Origin: Eurosta solidaginis
Lineage: Eukaryota; Arthropoda; Insecta; Diptera; Tephritidae
Assembly: GCF_040869045.1 (NCBI RefSeq)
Contig: NC_090323.1
Span: 168,724,083-168,788,082, forward strand
Direction of reading: 5' to 3'
DNA: 64,000 nucleotides
This document shows positions 47,474-57,802 of the stretch, piece after piece. Both the position numbers and the translations under genes were made by a program. The notes beneath the pieces were generated by a model. That model worked only from the letters and a program-made list of their open reading frames with translations, did no database searches and was not told where the DNA came from. Positions within the stretch are counted from its first letter, which is position 1. Every line of letters begins with the position of its first letter.

Positions 47474-47630
47474 TAAAATAATTTTTAATTGAGTTTTCAT
47501 GTTAACTTAAAGTTTTTGAATAACTTCAAAAAAAAGAAAATTCTAATTAGTTGGAAAATATTTAAATTCAAAAATATATAATAGTAGATTTTTAAAAACA
47601 AAATAAATATTTGGTTAATCACCAAATATA
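47474..47630 (+). repeat. Left LTR of the CsRn1-like element
   Basis: From taaaataatttttaattgag to aataaatatttggttaatca and ccaaatata. It matches 56259-56414 with only a few substitutions and small indels. Confidence 0.85.
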
Positions 47631-47892
47631 TTGGCGATTCTACCAACGGACCTAATTTTTAAATCTATATTTGATACAAATGCTGAATGTGGCGCTTTAC
47701 GTATCACAGAGCTACTGAACAATACAATATCGCAAATAGAAGTGCAACTAAGTGACGTGCTACCAAAACAAAAAAAAAAAAAAGTTTTATTAAGTTGTCT
47801 GAACCAATTGTAGACTATCAACCGGTTTCGGCAAATGTGCACACGATCCAATACAAAAATGCGTGAACTGAATTCCCAAAGAAAAGTTAAAT

Positions 47893-47966
47893 CAAAACAA
47901 CTGTACAACCAACCGTTATCCAATCAAAGTTAATATACTCTGTGAGCTCTGCTCAACTGAGTATAA
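47893..47966 (+). mobile_element. Terminal 3' fragment of the '129-bp module' family
   Basis: Matches the last ~70 bases of copies A and B (caaccaaccgttatccaatc ... ctgctcaactgagtataaa). It lies alone inside the 5' leader of the CsRn1-like element. Confidence 0.75.
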
Positions 47967-48485
47967 ATATCTACAAGAAATAGTGAAGATTAAATAGTGA
48001 ATTCTTAACCGAAATTTATCTAAAAATAACTCCAAAATTGTGCACAAATATCTTTAAATATTTATATGAAGTGAACTAAAGAAGTTATTATAATAAAACA
48101 AACATCCAAATTTAAAAATTTAGTATACAAAGATATAAACTATGAACAAAGATACAAATATAAATAAACTATCTACGTAAATACAAATATTAAAAACTTT
48201 ATTATCTATATTTAAACCCTTAAAATTTAACTAAATAGTTAAAAATTAAAAACTATTTACAATTGAGTTATCCACTTCATTACAACAAGAGCTATTTTAC
48301 GCACAATACACACAAGAACGGATTTAAAATATAAGACATCACCTTGAAAATGACGAGATTTATAAAGAAAACCACAAAGCCATTGCATAAACAGCAACAA
48401 CGATGTATTCATTTGTTATCACTTCCAAAAAACGCAATTGATTCCCTTAAAATCTCTACAATCATCAATCAACTACTTATTAATT

Positions 48486-48516
<31 letters not shown>

Positions 48517-48784
48517 TTAAATTAAATTTTATGTAAGTATAATTTTTATTTTAATATTAAATTTAAAATCTTCTATTATAATTTAAATTAAAATTTTAAA
48601 CCCTTTAAATTTTCAAATTTATTTTAAGATTATTTTTATATTTTAAAAATTCTATATAAATTATTTAAATTTATTTATTTTTTATATAAAAATAAATATT
48701 TTATTTAAATTGTTAACTCCCTTTCCAAAAAAATTCTTAAATATTTTCTAATTTTCAAATTATTCATTTAATTTTTTTTTTCAT
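47967..48784 (+). other. AT-rich leader of the CsRn1-like element
   Basis: Extremely AT-rich, with a (TA)n run near 48487-48508 and T runs. No coding signal before gag. Confidence 0.5.
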
Positions 48785-49165
48785 ATGGTTCTACGTTCAC
48801 CAATAAGAACCCGTAAGTTTACAAATTCGGAAAATCAAAACAACAATTATACAAATAACACAATGACTACCAATACAACTCAAAATTCTAACATTAATAC
48901 AACACAAAACAACATCTCTAATATAACACAAGATACTTCAACACAAGATAACTTTACAAAGTTTCCTTCTACTAAATCTATTAAATTACCACAATTTTGG
49001 CAAAATTGTCCTGATTCCTGGTTTTTACTTGTTGAAGGACAATTTGAAATTAATAATATCACTGATGATAATTTAAAATTTCAAAATGTTCTAATTACTC
49101 TTCAACGAGATACTATTTCTAAAATTTTAGATGTTATTAACCCTCCTCCTCTTTTTAATAAATAT

Positions 49166-49826
49166 TGTAACGAAGTTGCTGCAAATCTCTTATTTGCAAT
49201 CCTCTGCTAAGTTCGAATCACTAAACCGTTGAATAAATAACTCCAATATTGAATGATGGAAAAATGGCCTTTATTAAGTACTTCACAATAACACTTATAC
49301 TTTGCTACTCGCTGGCTTAATAACCAAACTGATTGATAACTCAAATGAAACTGAATTATTGGCCGCCAGATCGCGTGCTTAATCAATAACTGTTTGATAG
49401 CTCAACTCAAACTGAATTCCTTCTTACTCGCCTGCCCCGCTTTTATAGTTTACGCTGCATACTTCTAGGCTCTTCCATTTCCAGAACTTACCAACTATAT
49501 TCGTGTGTATATAGTTCTCATATAGTTTCTACTTGTTTACAATTGTCTACTTTTTAGCGCTTCTCAGATGTACATATGTGAGTTTGTAGTTTACAGTCTC
49601 CCGCACACACATAAGCGTATAAGTAAATTCATCTGTGTGTGACATCTCATCTCTCGCTGCCTTGTATGTAAATGTTGCTCGTCGGAATGTGTACATATGT
49701 GTAGACGCAATTATTGATTCGTTTATGTAGATACATAATGATTGAATTATTGATGTGATTTCACGTCACTGCTTAGCATCGGCCTGGAGATGGCAGCACT
49801 CCTTAGTTTTGCTAATATTCGTAACA
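49166..49826 (-). repeat. 3' LTR of the inner gypsy element
   Basis: 661 bases. Nearly identical to 52324-52986 except for about a dozen differences clustered in the first ~75 bases, which are the U5 end on the minus strand. Confidence 0.95.
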
Positions 49827-49837
49827 CTGCCCTCCAC

Positions 49838-50200
49838 CTAAGTCTGATCGTCCCGATCAGACAAATCTCCCAATCTAAACGCCGCTAGCATCTCCAAATG
49901 TACCACCCTTCTAATCCGTGGTTTCCCAGTGGTTTGTATGCGGTAGATGGTATCACTGATCTTCTTCACAACTTTGTACGGGCCTTCCCAACTGCACCGA
50001 AATTGGGCTGGAACACCTTTCCGCCGGTGAGGGTTGCTTAACAGTACCAAATCTCCATTCCGGAAACCTTCCGAATTATTTTCCCTGTCGTACCTGTGTT
50101 CCATCTTACTACTCATTATTCTGGATCGTTCTCTCGCACTCTGTTGCTTGGCCAATGAAGAACTACTTTGTAGAGCTTGTTCTTGACGGATTGGCTTCAC
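49838..50200 (-). pseudogene. gypsy integrase C-terminal tail
   Basis: 120 residues: SSSLAKQQSARERSRIMSSK, FRNGDLVLLSNPHRRKGVPA, FRCSWEGPYKVVKKISDTIY and RVVHLEMLAAF, the usual end of Ty3/gypsy integrases just before the 3' LTR. The zinc finger and DDE core are missing through the internal deletion. The stop lies at the start of the purine tract. Confidence 0.85.
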
Positions 50201-50343
50201 ATACTAAGTATCGTTCCGACGTTTCCCACCAAAAGTGCGCGCTGGCTTGAAACCATCCTTGCATTCTTTCTGAAACATTCTTTCAGTCAATTTAGTGCGT
50301 CCATTAGGGTTTGTTGATGCCGGTCTTTTCCTCGCAGGTACTT

Positions 50344-51285
50344 TTAATTTCGCTTTATTTGCACATTCGATCCATCAACCTTTGCTCGATCTACTCTCCT
50401 TGACTTTCGTGGTCTCTGTCGAATCTCCTCCACCAGCACTCGCTTACTGCTGAAACCTTTTTCCAAACTGAAGTTAAGTGGCACATCTTGGTTCTCATAA
50501 TGCATCACCCTTCTCTGCATATCGATCTTGATGTCATGGTCAACCAAGAAATCCACTCCCAATATAACTTCATCAACGATCTCCGCCACAACGAATTTGT
50601 GTAGAACTATGACCTTCCCAATTAGGATTTCACATATTACTTCTCCCTGGACTTGTTTATATTCGCCGGTGACCGTACGCAACCTCGCTCCAGGTAATGA
50701 CTTTACTCTCTTGTAGACCAAATCAGATCGAATCAAGGAATGAGATGCGCCCGTATCTACAGTCAGTACACGCTCCTTGCCATCGACATTCCCTCTGACG
50801 GTAAGACTGCTCGATTTTCTACCAATTTGCGACACAGATATCACAGGGCATTCAATAGCTGGATCTAGCTCTCTACCTCTTACTCGCTCTTGCTCATCTC
50901 CTCCAGCTTTGCGTTTACGCCCACCCACATTGTTGGAACTATTAAGGCCAAGATCGCAATGACGTGCAATGTGACCGGACTTCCCGCATTTGAAGCATTT
51001 GATAACTTTTTCACTCCGCTTTTGCGATCCTTTCAGCGCTTCCAATATTTCGTCTACCCACTCTGGCCTTTCTACTTCCACACGGCGTGCTTTGAAAACT
51101 GGCTTACACAGAAGCGACGCTGTTTCCTGAGTCAATGCATGGCATACCGTTTCAGAAAATGTTTGCTTTGGGTTCGCGTATGTGGCTCGCTTCGTTTCGA
51201 CGTCCCTTATGCCATTTATAAAACTCTGGATTTTTACCCTCTCGGTGTATTCCACGGGTGCGTCCGCATTTGCGAGATGAGCCAA
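50344..51285 (-). pseudogene. gypsy gag C-terminus and protease
   Basis: In frame with the gag above after one TAA. It starts RLAHLANADAPVEYTERVKI, then FINGIRD, and has a CCHC zinc knuckle CFKCGKSGHIARHC (about residues 97-110). An aspartic protease with VDTGASHSLIRSD and LGVDFLVDHDIKIDM follows. A shift near the end (50344) leads to KVPARKRPAST and on to about 50205, where sequence jumps to the integrase tail. Roughly 2.5-3 kb of pol is therefore absent, judging by normal gypsy length. Confidence 0.85.
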
Positions 51286-51288
51286 CCT

Positions 51289-52272
51289 TTAAACATCTGA
51301 AGCAAACTCCTGCAATGTCTCATTTGCTTTCTGGTAGCGGTTTTGCAACTCAATTTGGAATATCTGTTTTCTATGCTCGCTTCCATAACGTCTCTCTAAA
51401 GCGCTCATCAATGTTTCGTAATGGTTCCGCTCGTACTCTGGAATAGTCTGTAAGATTTCGGCAGCTGGTCCTTTAAATGCTACGAAGAGCGCGGCAACTT
51501 TATCTTCTACATTCCAGTTGTTCACTGCTGCGGTCTTCTCAAACTGTAGCTTAAAGACCTGGAAAGGAACAGAACCGTCAAAGGATGGTGTTTTTACCTT
51601 TGGATTACTCGCTGAAACTGCTGGATGATTTAATTGTAACTGCTCCATACGACCCTTCAAATCATCGACTTCTGCCTGAAATTGAGCGATTTTTGCATCC
51701 TGCGCTTCCAGCTTTGATGTTACCCTTGCTTCCTGTGCTTCTAACTGTGAAGACATTTGTGCCACCTGTAATGATAAGCGCTCTTCTTGTTCTTCCATCT
51801 TTGATGTTATGCGTGTCTCCTGCGATTCCAGTTGGGATGCCATATATGTCTTCTGTTCTTCCATCTTAGATGTTATGCGTGTCTCCTGCGTTTCCAGTTG
51901 GGATGCCATATATGTCTTCTGTTCTTCCAATTGCGTTTCCATCTTGGATGTAATCTGTGTCGACATTTCTGATATTCGCGTTTCTTGTGCTTCAATTTTC
52001 GATGTTACTGTCGACGTTTGTGCAGATATTGCAGCCAATATCACGTTCAAGTCTGTGCTGGTAACCGTTTGCGATGTTTCGTTTTTCTCTTCAATTTTTG
52101 TTGTCTCCTCGCCATCAAGATGAAAGACATGCTCTTCCACATCAATTCCTTCTGCTTCCATTGCCTCTCGTAGCCGTGCCTGAAGTTCAAGTTTAACGCC
52201 GCTTGTATTCAATCCACGGGTCTCCAACTCCTTCTTTAGTTGCTGGATCTTCAATTCACTGAACTTTGCCAT
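51289..52272 (-). pseudogene. gypsy gag with N-terminal SAP domain
   Basis: 327 residues from ATG at 52272. Residues 5-40 (FSELKIQQLKKELETRGLN, KLELQARLREAM) form a SAP-type helix-extended-helix DNA-binding motif. Residues ~75-200 are a coiled coil with a ~17-residue repeat (TRITSKMEEQKTYMASQLE). Residues 215-327 are the gag core (TPSFDGSVPFQVFKLQFEKT, AAEILQTIPEYERNHYETLM, ALERRYG). It stops at TAA (51291-51289), probably from GAA, and the frame continues in register into the segment at 51285. SAP-gag architecture is known in insect gypsy elements. The protein would assemble particles. Confidence 0.85.
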
Positions 52273-52323
52273 GTCCTTGTTGTCCTTTGGAATTTATTCA
52301 ACAATTCCTCTTCTGACACCAAT

Positions 52324-52986
52324 TGTAACGAATTTCCTGCAAAACCCCTTATTTGCAATCTTCTGCCAATGTTCGTATCGCTAAATTGTTGAATAAATAA
52401 CTCCAATATTGAATGATGGAAAAATGGCCTTTATTAAGTACTTCACAATAACACTTATACTTTGCTACTCGCTGGCTTAATAACCAAACTGATTGATAAC
52501 TCAAATGAAACTGAATTATTGGCCGCCAGATCGCGTGCTTAATCACTAACTGTTTGATAGCTCAACTCAAACTGAATTCCTTCTTACTCGCCTGCCCCGC
52601 TTTTATAGTTTACGCTGCATACTTCTAGGCTCTTCCATTTCCAGAACTTACCAACTATATTCGTGTGTATATAGTTCTCATATAGTTTCTACTTGTTTAC
52701 AATTGTCTACTTTTTAGCGCTTCTCAGATGAACATATGTGAGTTTGTAGTTTACAGTCTCCCGCACATCCATAAGCGTATAAGTAAATTCATCTGTGAGT
52801 GACATCTCATCTCTCGCTGCCTTGTATGTAAATGTTGCTCGTCGGAATGTGTACATATGTGTAGACGCAATTATTGATTCGTTTATGTAGATACATAATG
52901 ATTGAATTATTGATGTGATTTCACGTCACTGCTTAGCATCGGCCTGGAGATGGCAGCACTCCTTAGTTTTGCTAATATTCGTAACA
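52324..52986 (-). repeat. 5' LTR of the inner gypsy element
   Basis: 663 bases. By eye about five differences from the other LTR outside the first 75 bases. Terminates TTCGTAACA before ATAT. Confidence 0.95.
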
Positions 52987-53628
52987 ATATTATACAATCA
53001 AAAAAATTCTATGTGAAAGATTTTCTCTTAGCGAAGAAAAACGATTAGAAGAATTATTTTCAAAAGCTGAACTTGGTGATCGTTCACCATCTGAATTATT
53101 CAGATTTATGAAATCACTTATAGGTTCTGACTCCATAGTTAGCCAAGAATTACTCTTTAAAGTGTAGATTCGTAAATTACCACAAGAAATACAAATTCAT
53201 TTGACTTCCAAAAATAATCAAAACAGAGATGAAATTATTATTTCAGCTGACAAACTTTTTGATTTAATCAAAAAACCTCATTTTTCCCAATCTCCTGTAG
53301 TCTCAAGTATAAATAATAATATTTTAGAACAATGCGTTAAAAATTTAACTGAATTAACTACGACTATTTATCAGAATTTAAATAAAATTTCTAATGATAT
53401 TAATCAATTACAAATCCGTTCAAGATCTAAAGATAGAAATAGATCTAAAACTCGAAATTTTTCAAGATCAAGAAATTTTTCAAACAATCGTAATTTTAAT
53501 TCACAAACAACTATTTGTTGGTATCACAAAAAATTTAAGAATAACGCTCTTAAATGTATACCCCCCTGCAATTTTAATCAAAATCATAATTCAAATTACG
53601 AACAAAATTTAAACTGAAACGATCCATT

Positions 53629-54741
53629 ATGACGGTGACGGATAATGGAACTATTATTAAACCTACTCGTCGCCTATTCATATTTGATAAATTCAATAAA
53701 CTTAATTTTCTTATCGATACCGGTGCAGTTGTATCAGTTATTCCTTTTTCTAAATTTAAAATTTATAAAAGAAATTCTGATCTTACTTTGACTGCCGCAA
53801 ACGGTTCTTCAATTGAAACTTTCGGTACAAAACTACTTAAAATTGATTTAGGTTTGAGAAGAGATTTTGAATTTCCATTCATTATTGCGAACATTGATAC
53901 ACCAATATTAGGAGCAAACTTTTTAGAAAAATTCGGAATTATTGTCAATATTAAAAATAAAGAAATAATGGATTCTACTACAAAAATTAAAGTTGCTGTA
54001 TCTTCTGGATTTTCTGATATTTTCTCACTCAAAATTCCTATTGTCGAAAATAAGTTTTCAAAATTACTTAATGAAATTCCATCTATTACCTGTGAACCAG
54101 ATTATACTAAAAAAGTTAAACGCCATACGGTTCACAGGATAGAAACAAAAGGTATTTTACCATTTTCGAAACCCAGACGTCTTGATCCAATCAAACTTAA
54201 AATTGCTAAAACTGAATTTGAATTTTTAGTTAAAACTGGTATATGCAGACCCTCAAATTCTCCTATTGCATCTCCACTTCATCTCGTTCCTAAAAAAGAA
54301 CCAAATGAATGGAGACCTCGCGGAGACTATCGAAGACTTAATTTTATTACTACACCAGATCGGTATCCTTTACCACATATTCACGATTTAACAATTGATT
54401 TAAAAAACAAACAATTTTTTTCCAAAATTGGTCTTGTGCGTGCCTACCACCAAATTCCAATGGCCGAAGAAGACATTCATAAAACTGCAGTAACTACCCC
54501 TTTTGGAATGTTTGAATTCGTAAGAATGCCTTTCGGTTTACGAAACAGTGCTCAAACTTTCCAACGCTTTATTAATGAAGTATTTTCTGATTTCAATTTT
54601 GTATTTACATACATTGATGACATTCTTATTGCCAGTGATAACGAATATCAACATATAAATCATTTAAAATCAGTTTTCAAAAGACTTGAAGAAAATAATT
54701 TAAATATCAAACCTTACCTTCAAAATGTACTCTCGGTGTAA
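53629..54741 (+). pseudogene. Protease-reverse transcriptase of the CsRn1-like element
   Basis: 370 residues. Protease: FLIDTGAVVSVIP (about residues 26-38) and PILGANFLEKFGI. RT: VKTGICRPSNSPIASPLHLV, then motif A as FFSKIGLVRAYHQIP, where the catalytic Asp of the family's KxDL is Gly. These are followed by VRMPFGLRNSAQTFQRFIN and motif C FTYIDDILIA, intact. The frame ends early at the start of the thumb (NLNIKP..LQN). A short matching segment (LGVNKLNFLNYEISG) follows in another frame before a deletion. Confidence 0.85.
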
Positions 54742-54859
54742 ATAAATTAAATTTCTTAAATTACGAAATTTCAGGCGAAGTATTAAACCATAATTAGATC
54801 GAATTGAAATTATAACAAATTTTGAAAAACCAATTTCTATAAATAAGTTACAAAAATTT

Positions 54860-55190
54860 TTTCAATTAAACATATTAAACATTTTCTTGAAGGTAGAACT
54901 TTTACCATTTATACTGATCATAAACCTTTAATTCATGTTGTAAATTCTAAAGTAGATAGATCTCCTCGTCAACTACGTCATCTTGAATATATTGCTCAAT
55001 TTACAAATGATATTCAATATAGACGTGGAGAAGACAACATAGTTTCCGACACACTTTCCCGTATTCCAGAAGTAAATGCAATTTCAACTCTAGATATAAC
55101 TTTAGAAACTTTATATAAAGAACAACAAACTGATACGTTTTTACAAAAACCATTTCTGATCAAAATTCTAAAAATAATTTAAAAGAAATT
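54860..55190 (+). pseudogene. RNase H remnant of the CsRn1-like element
   Basis: The second half of a Ty3-type RNase H: FTIYTDHKPLIHVVNS, SPRQLRHLEYIAQF and RRGEDNIVSDTLSRI, followed by a linker. The first half and the RT thumb are deleted between about 54790 and 54870. Confidence 0.75.
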
Positions 55191-55229
55191 CATATTCCAG
55201 TTATTAATTTAAACATATGGTGTGATGTT

Positions 55230-56277
55230 TCTCTACAACCTTTTCGACCTTATGTTCCACATTCTATGAGAAGAATTATATGCAACAAAATTCACTCATT
55301 ATCTCATCCATGTATAAGAACAACTAGAAAATAATTCAAAATAAATATTATTGGCCTAACATGCGTAAAGAAATTAACGATTGGACTTCATCTTGTATCA
55401 ATTGTCAAAAGTCCAAATTTCAAGGCATATCAAATCTCCTATTCAAAAAATTCAAATACATTCAGGTCGTTTTGAACATATTCATATGGATATTGTTGGA
55501 CCTCTTCCAGTTTCAAATGAAAATTGTTATATCTTAACAATTATTGACAGATTTTCACGTTGGCCTGAAGCTTATCCACTTAAAGATATTTCAATAAATA
55601 CTATAGTAAAAACTTTTATTCAAAATTATATACCACGATTTGGTATACCATTGAATATTACAGTAGGTCAAGGTTCACAATTCACCTCAAATTTTTTTAC
55701 GGAATTAACTAAACTTTTAGGTTCTCATAAAATTCATACATCTCCTTACCATCCCCAAGCAAATGGCATGATAGAGAGATTTCATCGAACTTTAAAAGAA
55801 GCAATTATAGCATCAAACGACTCGGTTCATTGGTCTGATATTTTACCATTCATTCTACTTGGTTTACGAACTTCTATTAAAGAAGATTTAAAATGTTCAT
55901 GTGCTGAACTTGTTTATGGCCAAACACTTAGAATAGCTGGTGAATTAATTATTTCAAATAGTAATAAAGAACATAATTTTTCTAATGACGCTCTTCATAA
56001 AATAAGAGAATATTTTTCGCTTGTTCGTTCTAAAGTTTTTCATCATAACAAAGAAAAATGTTTCGTTCCTAAAAAATTGGGAAATTGTGAGTATGTTTTT
56101 GTTAAAGTTCTTCGTAAATCTAATTTAGAATCACCTTATGAAGGACCTTTTAAAGTTGTCTCGAAGAAACATAAAACATTTACAATTCAACACAAAAATA
56201 CTATTAAAAATATTTCAATTGATTTACTTAAACCAGCAAACATACTTATTAACACTTTTAAAATAATTTTTAATTGA
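55230..56277 (+). pseudogene. Integrase of the CsRn1-like element
   Basis: A zinc-binding HHCC remnant lies at 55280-55420 (IHSLSHPCIRTTRK, SSCINCQKSK) across a frameshift. The core follows: HIHMDIVGPLPVSNENCYIL, then NITVGQGSQFTS, where the second catalytic Asp of the DDE triad is replaced by Gly, then HPQANGMIERFHRTLKEA with the Glu present. The C-terminal part has LESPYEGPFKVVSKKHKTFT. It stops at 56277 inside the right LTR. It would insert the cDNA, but the lost Asp should abolish catalysis. Confidence 0.85.
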
Positions 56278-56414
56278 GTTTTCATGTTAACTTAAAATTT
56301 TTGAATAACTTCAAAAAAAAAAAATTCTAATTAGTTGGAAAATATTTAAATTCAAAAATATACAAAAGTAAATTTTTAAAAACAAAATAAATATTTGGTT
56401 AATAACCAAATATA
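56259..56414 (+). repeat. Right LTR of the CsRn1-like element
   Basis: Direct copy of 47474-47630, ending ccaaatata. The integrase frame stops inside it at 56277. LINE endonuclease sequence begins right after it. Confidence 0.85.
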
Positions 56415-56582
56415 GGCATCCCGTTTTGATTGGATCCCTATCCTTACGATAGATATGAAACAAAGTAGTATCAAAAAATTCTGCGTCAAAGAAATCATTG
56501 TTGAGCCAGGTCTCAACTATGACATACACATCATATTCACAGCGCGAAGTGACTAAGAAAATATCCTTAGCTTTAGTTCTCA
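56415..56582 (-). pseudogene. Start of the LINE endonuclease, separated by the LTR insertion
   Basis: Minus strand LRTKAKDIFLVTSRC, YDVYVIVETWLNNDFFD and YRKDRDPIKTG. It joins in sense to RGGGVLL at 47430 when the LTR element is ignored. 56582 is the truncated 5' end of the LINE. Confidence 0.82.
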
Positions 56583-57529
56583 AGTTTGCTCAAGTTATCG
56601 TGTTAACGGCCGAGCGGAAGTACAAATGGTCGACTGTTTATAAAAACTGGGCGTGGCTTCAACCGATTTCGCCCTTTTTCATAGAAAACATTATCGTCAT
56701 AGAATCTATGCCAATACCAAATTTCACATTTGGTAAATTTTTGTTCGACTTATGGCATTAAAAGTATTCTAGACAAATTAAATGAAAAAGAGCGGAGCCA
56801 CGCCCATTTTGAAGTTTACTTTTATTTTTGTATTTTGTTGCACCATATAATTACTGGAGTTGAATGTTGGCATAATTTACTTATATACTGTAAATATATT
56901 AAATTTTTTGTCAAAATTTGGCTTTTAAAAAAATTTTTTTTTAAAAAGTGGGCGTGTTCGTAATCCGATTTTGATAATTTTTATTTAGCATACATATAGT
57001 AAAAGGAGTAACGTTCCTGCCAAATTTCATCATGATATCTTCAACGACTGCCAAATTACAGCTTGCCTAACTTTGTAATTACCTTCTTTTAAAAGTGGGC
57101 GGTGCCACGCCCATTTTTCAAAATTTTACTAATTTTCTATTTTGCGTCATAAGGTCAACCCACCCACCAAGTTTCATCGCTTTAGCTGTCTTTGGTAATG
57201 AATTATCGCACTTTTTCGGTTTTTCGAAATTTTCGATATCGAAAAAATAGGCGTGGTTATGGTTCGATTTCGTTCATTTTAAATAGCGTTCTGAGATGAG
57301 TGCCCAGGAAGCTACATGCTACATTTCATCAAGATACCTCAAAATTTACTTAAGTTATCGTGTTTACGGACGGACGGACATGGCTAAATGAATTTCTTTT
57401 TTCGCCCAGATCATTTTGATACATATATAGAAGTCTATATCTATCTCGAATAGTTTATGCCGTTACGGATTACCGTTATTCGAACAAAATTAATATGCTC
57501 TGTGAGCTCTGCTCAGATGAGTATAAAAA
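56583..57529 (+). mobile_element. '129-bp module' repeat copy E, right part
   Basis: Resumes 'tttgctcaagttatcgtgtt', continues through the 'ccacgccc' segments and a short (GGAC)n, and ends 'ctctgctcagatgagtataaaaa'. It completes the left part at 43882-44888. Confidence 0.8.
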
Positions 57530-57802
57530 CAACTAGCAATTCGTAATTTTTTCCTGCAGGAAGACTATGTTATGCCGTTTATTCGTCAACAGATATGCCA
57601 AGTGGTCTCGAAAAGGGATTTCTTATGTCTGCAAAAATTTTAGGCTTATTTTCTAACCTATCGAAGTCTTGTATAGGAAGTTATTGCAAATATGTAAAGT
57701 TATTTTGGTGGTACATCAAAAGTTGCTTATGCAACTGAAGTAAATTACGAAAATAAATCCACAGGTGACATATCATTTTTTTTTTTTTTCAAATTTTGGC
57801 TA

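Larger units (their letters stand above)
49166..52986 (-). mobile_element. Ty3/gypsy LTR retrotransposon, internally deleted, in gag of the CsRn1-like element
   Basis: Minus strand. LTRs 49166-49826 and 52324-52986 begin TGTAACGAA and end TTCGTAACA. The target duplication is ATAT (49162-49165 and 52987-52990). On the minus strand the primer site TGGTGTCAGAAG (52321-52310) lies two bases from the LTR and fits the 3' end of tRNA-Leu over its first nine bases. A purine tract (AGGTGGAGGGCAG, 49839-49827) precedes the 3' LTR. It encodes gag, protease and an integrase tail. RT, RNase H and the integrase core are missing, so the copy is non-autonomous. Confidence 0.92.
48785..53617 (+). pseudogene. 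gag of the CsRn1-like element, split by a gypsy insertion
   Basis: The N-terminal part (48785-49165) is Asn/Thr-rich, then has the gag core IKLPQFWQNCPDSWFLLVEG, QFEINNITDDNLKFQNVL and LDVINPPP. It is cut by the element at 49166-52986. After the second ATAT copy the same frame continues (LCERFSLSEEKRLEELFSKA, LGDRSPSELFRFMKSLIG) to an in-frame TAG at about 53165, then to 53617. The C-terminus has an Arg/Ser-rich basic stretch and CWYHKKFKNNALKCIPPC, the CHCC-type knuckle characteristic of CsRn1-group gags in place of CCHC. It would form the particle shell and bind RNA. The insertion and the TAG inactivate it. Confidence 0.82.
47435..56414 (+). mobile_element. CsRn1-like Ty3/gypsy LTR retrotransposon
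   Basis: Plus strand, very AT-rich. Near-identical direct repeats (47474-47630 and 56259-56414, about 156 bases) bound gag, protease, RT, RNase H and integrase remnants. It lies inside the endonuclease of the minus-strand LINE, whose two halves face each other across it. A possible 5-bp target duplication is gccat (47430-47434) and ggcat (56415-56419), one mismatch. The left 40 bases before 47474 do not match the right side, so the exact LTR start is uncertain. TGGCG follows the left LTR, as expected of a tRNA primer site, but the tRNA is not clear. Confidence 0.8.
44889..56582 (-). mobile_element. CR1/Jockey-like LINE, 5' truncated, carrying later insertions
   Basis: A minus-strand non-LTR element interrupting repeat copy E. 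Its 3' end lies at 44889 with a short GAAATAT-type tail (44890-44912), and its 5' end, truncated at the start of the endonuclease, lies at 56582. The flanking word AGTTT occurs at both ends (44884-44888 and 56583-56587), a plausible target duplication. The endonuclease is split by the LTR element at 47435-56414. Stops, frameshifts and deletions are scattered through the coding region. Confidence 0.8.
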
